From positions 1 to 14,392 of the forward strand of contig JAJKFJ010009732.1 in the NCBI GenBank assembly GCA_027382625.1: a DNA stretch of 14,392 bases. Direction: 5' to 3'. The stretch comes from Tetmemena sp. SeJ-2015 (taxonomy: Eukaryota; Ciliophora; Spirotrichea; Sporadotrichida; Oxytrichidae). Both the position numbers and the translations under genes were made by a program. The notes beneath the pieces were generated by a model that saw only the letters and a list, made by a program, of their open reading frames with translations, was not told the DNA's origin and did not search any database. Every line of letters begins with the position of its first letter. Positions within the stretch are counted from its first letter, which is position 1. This document shows positions 9,036 through 14,392 of the stretch, one piece after another.

Positions 9036-9526
9036 ACAAGTTTCATTTTAATTTATCAACCCATCTATAAAATTAGTGGTATAAAGAGATACTTGTGACT
9101 GGCGAGGAAGAGGGATTGAAATACTGTTTGTAAATTTCGCTCGTTTATTAGTTTCCCATGCTTGCTTTAAGTTCTTGTTTGGAGAATTAATATTTAAGTT
9201 TGGCGAAAAAATGATGAGTAGGGATAAGTAAGTTGAATTTAAAGTTGCTCCCTGTTGCTTTTAATTCTAATTATTCTGTAATTTAAATTCGAGCCCCAAC
9301 GTCAATCACTCATTTTCATTAATTCACTCATTCACTTACTCACTCAACTATTCTAAAAAGCAATCGATTAAGTGAGGTGCGAATTGGAAAATCGAGATTC
9401 GAATTGTAAATTTTTCTTAAAATTGAATTCCAACAAATATTCGACTCATAACTATTTGAGAGAGGGTAATTATAGGAGTGGAATTAATTAATTAAATCAC
9501 TTAATAACTTAATCAATCAAATTTCT
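9036..9526. promoter_or_regulatory. Divergent intergenic region upstream of the cyclophilin gene
   Basis: This 491-bp AT-rich region separates the start codons at 9035 (minus) and 9527 (plus), so it should contain both promoters. A simple imperfect repeat of ACTCA/TTCA units lies at about 9305-9347. The last 60 bp before the cyclophilin ATG is almost pure A/T with repeated TTAATTAA-like runs. No additional convincing reading frame or RNA gene was found. Confidence 0.5.
9305..9347. repeat. Degenerate ACTCA/TTCACTCA short tandem repeat
   Basis: About eight loosely spaced copies of CACTCA or TTCA-type units lie within 45 bp of an otherwise A/T-rich promoter region, about 180-220 bp upstream of the cyclophilin start. 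The repeat is imperfect and may be a simple-sequence tract or clustered protein-binding sites; the sequence alone does not decide. Confidence 0.4.
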
Positions 9527-10351
9527 ATGAAAATCTCAGAAGCAAGTTCCCCCTCAAACCCTCGCGTCTTCTTCGATATTGAAATCGGCAATAAGCCAGC
9601 AGGAAGAATCATCATGGAGCTATTTAAGAACGTAACTCCCAGATGCGCAGAGAATTTCCGCCAGTTGTGCACTGGCGAATCAGGCAAGAAATCCCAAAAT
9701 GGAAAGGCTCTCCACTATAAGGGCTCCATCTTCCACAGAGTCATCAAGGATTTCATGATGCAAGGAGGAGACTTCACTCACTTCAGTGGTCAAGGAGGAG
9801 AGAGCATCTACGGCAGGACTTTCCCAGATGAGAACTTCAAGCTCAAGCACGATGTCAGAGGTCTTCTCTCAATGGCAAATGCTGGAAAGAACACCAATGG
9901 CTCACAGTTCTTCATAACCTTTGTGCCTACTCCTCACTTGAACGGCAAGCACACTGTTTTCGGAAGAGTGGAGTATGGATACGATGTTTGCCAAAAGGTG
10001 GAACGCTTGAAGGTGAAGAGCACTGATAAGCCCTTCGAAACTGTGAGGATTTCTAACTGCGGTGAGCTTAAGCCTGAAAAGAAGGTCGAGAAGGCTCCAG
10101 AGAGAGTATCAGCACAGGAGGCTCACAAATCCTCAAAGCATGAAGAGGAGAAGAAGGAGAGCTCTCACAAAGTCAACCCAGAGGAGAAGAGAAGAATTGA
10201 GAGAAGTAGAAGCAGAGAAAGAGAGGAAAAGCCATCTGTGAAAGCTAGAGAACACATTCAAGAGACTAAAGAAACTAAGCACAGAAGGGACAGTCATCAC
10301 TCATAATAGGAGGAAAAGCAAGCTTAGCAGAGTGCAGAAGACAAGGAATGA
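9527..10351 (+). CDS. SR-type nuclear cyclophilin (peptidyl-prolyl isomerase)
   Basis: A single 275-codon exon starts at ATG 9527 and ends at TGA 10349-10351. Residues 12-180 form a complete cyclophilin domain. Catalytic residues visible are R71 and F76 ([15 protein letters not shown]), Q127 and F129 ([10 protein letters not shown]) and H142. The residue equal to Trp121 of cyclophilin A is His137 (TPHLNGKH), as in PPIG/SRCyp and NK-TR, where cyclosporin binding is weaker. The [19 protein letters not shown] and FGRVEYG segments and the loop [14 protein letters not shown] also fit that subfamily. After residue 183 comes a charged tail with Lys/Glu and Arg/Ser runs ([14 protein letters not shown]), typical of splicing-associated cyclophilins in nuclear speckles. 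Three reassigned codons follow residue 259 (CAC TCA TAA TAG, then GCT TAG), so standard-code reading would truncate the tail. Domain codons are rich in C and G at third positions, suggesting high expression. Confidence 0.95.
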
Positions 10352-10718
10352 AGGAGAAGCAACTATCACCAAATGCCCTTTGAACTAAGTAATTAAGCAC
10401 CTTACTATTTAGTATGGGAAGCTATAAGCAAGTTATATAAGTTCTTAAGCTTAAACTATTCATCCATTCTCCGTGTGATTTTCGTGTGAATATAGATTAA
10501 TCGACTAAAGGTGGGGGTCAGCCATTATGTCTTTTATAAATAAGGAATTTAAGTAATTAAAGCGATGTGAGCGGAGCCCGAGAGTAGAAGAGTAAAAGCG
10601 AGAGAGTATTTATTATTTAAATTTGTTATAAAATAATCATCATAAGTTGCATTCTGCGTTGAGCGAACGAACTAGGTCAAAACTCTTGCCGAAGTAGGAA
10701 GAGCCGAACTGAAGATAC
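10352..10718. other. Convergent intergenic region, no gene seen
   Basis: This 367-bp spacer lies between the TGA codons of the cyclophilin (+) and eL29 (-). It holds both 3' UTRs. Two patches (about 10505-10520 and 10560-10605) are richer in G and purines than the surroundings but show no strong hairpin, snoRNA boxes or tRNA fold. Nothing further can be supported. Confidence 0.5.
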
Positions 10719-10901
10719 TCACTTGGCGACAGCACCCTTTCTCTTCTCAATCATATGCTTGATGGCTCTACGTCTGTTTCTGAGGAACTTGGGGTCGACA
10801 CCCTGGAGGGAGGCGTATCTTTGTCTCTTGGGCTTCTGGATACCGTTTCTGTGAGCCTTTCTGTTCTGATTGTGGTTTGTATGGTTCTTACTCTTTGCCA
10901 T
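10719..10901 (-). CDS. RPL29: Large-subunit ribosomal protein eL29
   Basis: The minus-strand frame from ATG at 10901 to TGA at 10719 encodes 60 residues, the size of fungal and protist eL29. The sequence [20 protein letters not shown], then [20 protein letters not shown] and [15 protein letters not shown], is diagnostic of the family, with its conserved KNHT.HNQ..KAHRNGI.KP signature. eL29 is a very basic protein of the 60S subunit. Start choice is fixed by homology; the frame continues upstream but without sense. Codon use is biased to G/C-ending codons (AAG, ATC, CTC), unlike the neighbouring low-complexity genes, fitting high expression. There is no intron and no in-frame TAA or TAG. Confidence 0.97.
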   Translation of the reverse strand: MAKSKNHTNHNQNRKAHRNGIQKPKRQRYASLQGVDPKFLRNRRRAIKHMIEKRKGAVAK

Positions 10902-11166
10902 GATATTTAATATCGCCCACATAAATACAGATAATCTCAATTCACATATGTGATAAGTTCGCAATAATGCAAAAATTAATTAATAATTAAGCTTTATATC
11001 TTGAGTATATAAATGCTTCTTAATTTCTCAAACTCATCATAAACCTAATCAATATCTCACACTCCCAATAACTTATAATTAATATTTAACTCTAATCTAA
11101 TTATCTTAATTTTTATTAGTTTATATACCTCCTCTTTTAATATCCTCTTCCCAATCAAGTTTCAGT
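10902..11166. promoter_or_regulatory. Upstream region of eL29 and 3' flank of the next gene
   Basis: This 265-bp, very A/T-rich spacer separates the eL29 start from the stop of the minus-strand gene at 11167. It should hold the eL29 promoter and the 3' UTR of that upstream gene. Runs such as TTAATTAATAATTAA occur, but no defined box is claimed. Confidence 0.5.
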
Positions 11167-14100
11167 TCATTTCAGAGTGAGATAATTACTTCTTGGAGTT
11201 GGCCTTGCATTTTTCCCGCTGCTTGGTCTTAGATTAGAATTGATAAAATCAAATAAGCGAATTGGATCGTGGGTTGTAGAAATAAGATTAAGCTTAAGTT
11301 ATTTGCAAAAATGATCATCTACCAATATATTCTCTGGCTTCAAGAAAATAGTAAGGGGTGATAATTTTTAGATATTAAATAGGAAAAGATTAGGTTTCAA
11401 TTAAATAAAGACACCCCATAGGTTAATCAATGATCTCTAGAGCGAAATCCAATTAAACATTAGAGTTTTAATTATATCTCTAAATTATATATTAAACACC
11501 AATCAATAATAGAGTTAATCAGAATCAGCCAATTAGAGATCTTTAACCATTAGACTCTTGCTCACATAGATTATTAAGAATAGGGTTTTGATCTTATTTC
11601 TACAACCCACTATCCAATTCACTTAATTGATTTTAGCTGCTAGGCTTGCAAAGCTGGAGAGACTTTGATTATGAATAGTTGAATGAAGTGAACCTGGCTG
11701 CAAAGTCATTTAAAAATTTGATCGACTATCTGGCTGCGCTTGATTTCTGTTATTCTTAGAAGTACTTTGTCTCTGTTGATGTTGATTCCTCTCACTCGAG
11801 AAGGTACCTTAAATATAAATAAATAAAATTGGATTAAATTATGCCTTGCTTTTGGAAACTTCTGTGACTAAAGCTATTGGTTTCATAATTGGTTGCGCTT
11901 TTCTTGTAATACATATCATTTGGGTTAGTGATCTTTTATGATTAGTTTTGCTGCTATTGAAGTTAGTTGGTTGTCAGAGAACTGCTCATAGTTTACGTTG
12001 ACATAAGACTGCTCGACGAGAGTGAATTTTATGGCATTGTAGAAAGATTGCGATTATTGACGACTTGTTAAGTCTAAATGGGTTGATATTACTACTGAAT
12101 GATGAGTGGACCGTTCGTCCCTTAAGACTTATTATCATTTGAATGCTAGGATTAAGTGAATGGATGATTCAAGTTTTCTTTTTCTTTCGAAAAAGTTCGA
12201 TAGGAGGGTCTGGAGGTTTAAGGCAATTGAGAGTGGGTAGTTGTATGAGGTGCAAACTTGAAACTCTTCTGCTGATTAAATAAGTCGTTGCTCATTTGCA
12301 TAAGGAGATTTTGATTTTCCTAACTTCCTGTTTCAATTTAATATTCATTGGTAAATACAGCGACTGGAGTACCTATGTCTAGTATAGAATGGTATTGACT
12401 CTATATTCCAGTGTTTAATTTCGGTTTATTCGTATTGTTAGGACTGCTAATGTTTATTAAATTATAAGGTAAAGTTCTAAACTAAACTATTTGAATAGCT
12501 CTAAACGTATTACTAATGAATATTACTCTGCTGCTATTTTCTTTTCTGAGACATACTGTTGCTATTTTAGGACTGTCTTTAATTTTGAATACTACTTGGA
12601 TAGAGACTCAACTAAGATTGGTAGTTTTATTGCTTGGGTGTAACAGCTGCTGTATTTTATGTTTAGCTAGGGTTAGCTCTATCAAAGTTACTGATTGTTG
12701 AGGTTACGTTATTTGAGGATAGGTATTTCTTTAGTAAGGAAAAATTAACTTCCAAATGTATCATATAACAAATATTTCTGCTTCTTAGTACTTGTACTCT
12801 AAAGATTGGAAGTTGTATTTACTGAAAAGGGAATCCCATTAGAGTTCAAGATATTATAGGTCAAATACGAATAGTTGATTGCTGATTAAAAATGTACAAA
12901 TACACCTACTTAAAAGAGCGAGAAACTTAATTACAAGTCGAAATCCTTTCCAAACTATGTATTTTGAAAAAGTTTGCTTTAAGATAAGTCAATATACATT
13001 TAACTGCTTTAGGAAGGAATAAGTTATTTGCGAATTAGGGTATCTAATTAATTAGTTACTTTAGGATTATTAATACTCTTATCCTATTAGTTGAAATGTG
13101 GGCATTATACAGTAATACATCCCTTTCTTAAAATGGAATAATTTTTAGCGAATCAGATTTCAAGGCTCTGATTATTAGAAATTGGGAATACATCTCTTAT
13201 AATGGTTGCGATGTTGAGAGTAGTATTCTTTTGGGTGCCATTAAGTTTTGAATTTAATTATTGAACTGAATTAATTAAACTCTGGCTTGTAATTGATTAC
13301 AGTTGTATTTGTACATTTTTTAATAAGCAATCAACTATTCGTATTTAACCTATAGTTGAAACTTCACTCTCATCAATCGGATTAACTGATTACTTCCTAT
13401 TTAGAGAGCTATGGGTTGAATAATTTTTGTTTTGAACTAGTGCAGCTTTAGATTTCTGATATGTTGTAAGAGAAGATATGGTATTACTACTCTAGATCTA
13501 GCTGCCATAATTCACCGATACTTATCTACTCAAACTACTCGATTAAATGGTATGAGGCGCTGGAATCTGTCTTGGAGGCTTTTAACTAAACGATTACTGA
13601 ACCATTTAAACTCTGAAGTTTTAAGCATCTTGCTATGCAGTGTCTATATTTGAAAGTGGAGTCAAGTTTAGAACGTTCGATGTCTTCTGTTTAATGATTT
13701 AATAAAGCAACAATAACAAAAATAGATAACTTATCCAGGCTTTCGGTGAGCTGATGTATTTTCAAGAGATCTTACTTGAGAATGGTTATTGCCCAGATTG
13801 TATTGATTGTTCCTCGATTTTTAGGTATCTCTATCAACTTCTTCATTCCCCTGTGAGTTATGATAAGTCATAGTTTGCATGTAACATTATTATTCACCAG
13901 TATTTATTGAAGATCTTTGGCCAACTGTTACATGATTTTGGCTGGACATAGAAATCCCCACGTTACCACTATTGTTTCTACTTATCCCCGTGTAAGAAGT
14001 GATATTCTGATTTTATAGCTGCGAACTATGAGCGCCATGATTTGTATAATCGCTCACGAAAGTATTTCTATCAAAATTTTGTTACTTATTAGGAGAACAC

Positions 14101-14392
14101 CACTGAGAACTAAAGGTTTTTGCATTTTAATTAACAATCATCATTGACTGTTGCTTTGTCTAAATAGGAGAAAACTCTTTTAATAAATTCTTCTTTTCAG
14201 TTTCTTTCTTTGTTAGGAAGTTTGAAAACTTCTGAAGAAACTTTGGCTTCTTAGATGAATTATCCGGGTTATTAATTTATGAAGAAGCTATAGAATTATT
14301 TTAGGCATAATTTTCCACTCTGTAGTAATTGAAGGGTGTATTATCATTAGAGCTCTTCATCTATTTTGATTCTTGCCTTTCTTTTGCAGTTG
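11167..14392 (-). CDS. Long Asn/Ser/Gln-rich protein, interrupted by two TIR elements; 5' end outside window
   Basis: The gene enters from the right edge. Minus-strand exon 14392-13731 is open for 220 codons (TGA as only stop) and reads as Asn/Ser/Gln-rich protein, for example FLQKFSNFLTKKETEKKNLL, then SYTGISRNNSGNVGISMSSQ. A probable 44-nt intron (13730-13687) follows, then an exon to the TIR element at 12855-13354. Beyond it come an exon (12854-12823), a probable 94-nt intron (12822-12729), an exon to 12514, a 70-nt intron (12513-12444, GTAATA..GCAG) and an exon to 11860. A 52-nt intron (11859-11808) leads into an exon broken by the element at 11244-11635. Removing that element with one TA gives SSFASLAAINSNLRPSSGK, then NARPTPRSNYLTLK and TGA at 11169-11167. 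No domain is recognised; most of it should be disordered. Exon borders other than the element junctions are provisional. Confidence 0.75.
11244..11288 (+). repeat. Left terminal inverted repeat of the 392-bp element
   Basis: Begins TAAAATCAAATAAGCGAATT. Its reverse complement matches 11591-11635 at 42 of 45 positions, with differences at three single bases. It carries the motif TCAAATAAGCGAAT, which resembles TCAAATACGAAT at the end of the 500-bp element. Confidence 0.9.
11591..11635 (-). repeat. Right terminal inverted repeat of the 392-bp element
   Basis: Begins ATCTTATTTCTACAACCCAC, in which all 20 bases match the left repeat, and ends TTGATTTTA. The outermost TA is the presumed target-site copy. 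The matching copy is at 11244-11288. Confidence 0.9.
12746..12817. repeat. Short inverted repeat with TA borders, in an intron or a mini-IES
   Basis: A 9-bp perfect inverted repeat (AACTTCCAA / TTGGAAGTT) about 50 bp apart lies just inside TA dinucleotides at 12746-12747 and 12816-12817. Removing it with one TA would shift the minus-strand gene from the frame before it to the open frame after it. A conventional GTAAAT..TAAAG intron (12822-12729) covering the same region also does so, and is the simpler reading. Confidence 0.4.
12855..12904 (+). repeat. Left terminal inverted repeat of the 500-bp element
   Basis: Reads TATAGGTCAAATACGAATAG and onward through a TTGATTGCTGATT core to TACAAATACA. 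It pairs with 13304-13354. Confidence 0.9.
13304..13354 (-). repeat. Right terminal inverted repeat of the 500-bp element
   Basis: Reads TGTATTTGTACATTTTTTAA, then AAGCAATCAACTATTCG, and ends AACCTATA. It mirrors 12855-12904 with one extra T and two base changes. Confidence 0.9.

Larger units (their letters stand above)
11244..11635. mobile_element. TA-bounded 392-bp TIR element inside a coding exon (IES/MITE-like)
   Basis: The element is bordered by TA at 11244-11245 and 11634-11635. It has 45-bp terminal inverted repeats (including the TA) that match at 42 of 45 positions. The interior is A/T-rich and encodes nothing. It sits inside an exon of the Asn/Ser/Gln-rich gene. Excising 390 bp and leaving one TA joins GCA GC to TATCAAT, keeping the frame and leading to a TGA 76 bp on. 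If retained, the frame meets a TGA at 11397-11399 in the element. TA target sites and long inverted ends fit Tc1/mariner-superfamily elements. In ciliates such elements act as internal eliminated sequences removed during macronuclear development. It is non-autonomous. Confidence 0.85.
12855..13354. mobile_element. TA-bounded 500-bp TIR element inside the same gene (IES/MITE-like)
   Basis: Borders are TA at 12855-12856 and 13353-13354. The terminal inverted repeats are about 50 bp and differ by two substitutions and one extra T in the right copy. No coding capacity is seen inside. On the minus strand the exon to its right ends ESEVST and, after excision leaving one TA, continues NILNSNGIPFS in the same frame (498 bp removed). 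Retention puts a TGA in frame at 13153-13155. Like the 392-bp element it looks like a non-autonomous transposon eliminated as an IES; the two share a sub-terminal motif. Confidence 0.85.

Noticed and set aside
10500..10610. Possible structured RNA in the G-rich patches of the convergent spacer
   Set aside because: No tRNA fold, C/D or H/ACA boxes, or long stem could be found by eye.
12372..12413. Imperfect inverted repeat ACTGGAGTA ... ATTCCAGT
   Set aside because: The arms are only 8-9 bp with a mismatch and are not symmetrically placed relative to TA. The gene frame is open across it, so no element is needed.
12516..12701. 61-aa hydrophobic plus-strand ORF starting MNITLLLFSFLRH
   Set aside because: It is antisense to Gln/Ser-rich exons of the 11167-14392 gene and has no conserved feature.
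11244..13354. The two TIR elements as ordinary introns
   Set aside because: Introns in the window are about 34-94 nt. The elements are 392 and 500 bp, have long inverted ends, and the frame-keeping junctions are at TA rather than at GT..AG.
13601..14329. Plus-strand frame with CPDC and Trp if TGA were sense
   Set aside because: It contains TGA at 14000 and 14330, while the opposite strand is open for 220 codons without TGA and matches the following exons. There is no need to invoke TGA as Trp.
1..14392. Telomere repeats, rRNA, tRNA or CRISPR arrays
   Set aside because: No C4A4/G4T4 or C4A2-type telomere tract, no recognisable rRNA or tRNA, and no regular direct-repeat array was seen.

Overview
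The window reads as gene-dense nuclear DNA from a ciliate. Most genes are open only if TAA and TAG are sense codons and TGA is the sole stop. Mixed runs of CAA, CAG, TAA and TAG inside one low-complexity tract point to glutamine for both. Introns are short and AT-rich, mostly 34-74 nt with GT..AG ends. I worked exon structures out by hand from reading frames; none is confirmed by RNA. The species is not identifiable.

Layout, left to right: (1) + strand 3-299, the C-terminus of the intraflagellar-transport protein IFT70/TTC30. (2) A minus-strand cluster: a 525-aa Gln/Lys-rich protein (477-2054), a Bet1/Sft1-like Qc-SNARE (2123-2625) and a four-exon 169-aa Cys-containing protein (2761-3394). 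(3) A 73-bp divergent gap, then a plus-strand cluster: a SPIN90-like armadillo protein (3468-4474), a small CxxC/CxxC protein that may be Mis18/Yippee-like (4539-5100), a 713-aa Pro/Gln-rich protein (5243-7419) and a Gln-rich protein (about 7462-8073). (4) A convergent five-exon minus-strand gene (8061-9035) whose 3' end overlaps the previous gene by 13 bp. (5) An SR-type cyclophilin (9527-10351, +), then ribosomal protein eL29 (10719-10901, -). (6) A long Asn/Ser/Gln-rich minus-strand gene running off the right edge (11167-14392).

The most striking feature is in the last gene. Its exons are interrupted by two elements of 392 and 500 bp, each bounded by TA and carrying long terminal inverted repeats (45 bp with 42 matches; about 50 bp with two substitutions and one extra base). 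Removing each element with one TA copy joins two stretches that are open in the same frame. In the first case the join leads to a proper C-terminus and TGA stop, and leaving either element in place introduces an in-frame TGA. This is the arrangement of transposon-derived internal eliminated sequences (IESs), so the contig looks like germline (micronuclear) DNA or unexcised copies. Both elements carry a related motif near their ends, which suggests one family of non-autonomous, MITE-like IESs. Frame breaks in the SNARE and Gln-rich genes may be further, much smaller excised segments, but that evidence is weak.

Recognised genes are mostly housekeeping or cytoskeletal: cilium assembly, vesicle fusion, actin nucleation, RNA-associated prolyl isomerisation and translation. 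No operon or shared pathway is evident. On this T/A-skewed DNA, antisense frames of Gln-rich exons look deceptively protein-like, and several such shadows were rejected.
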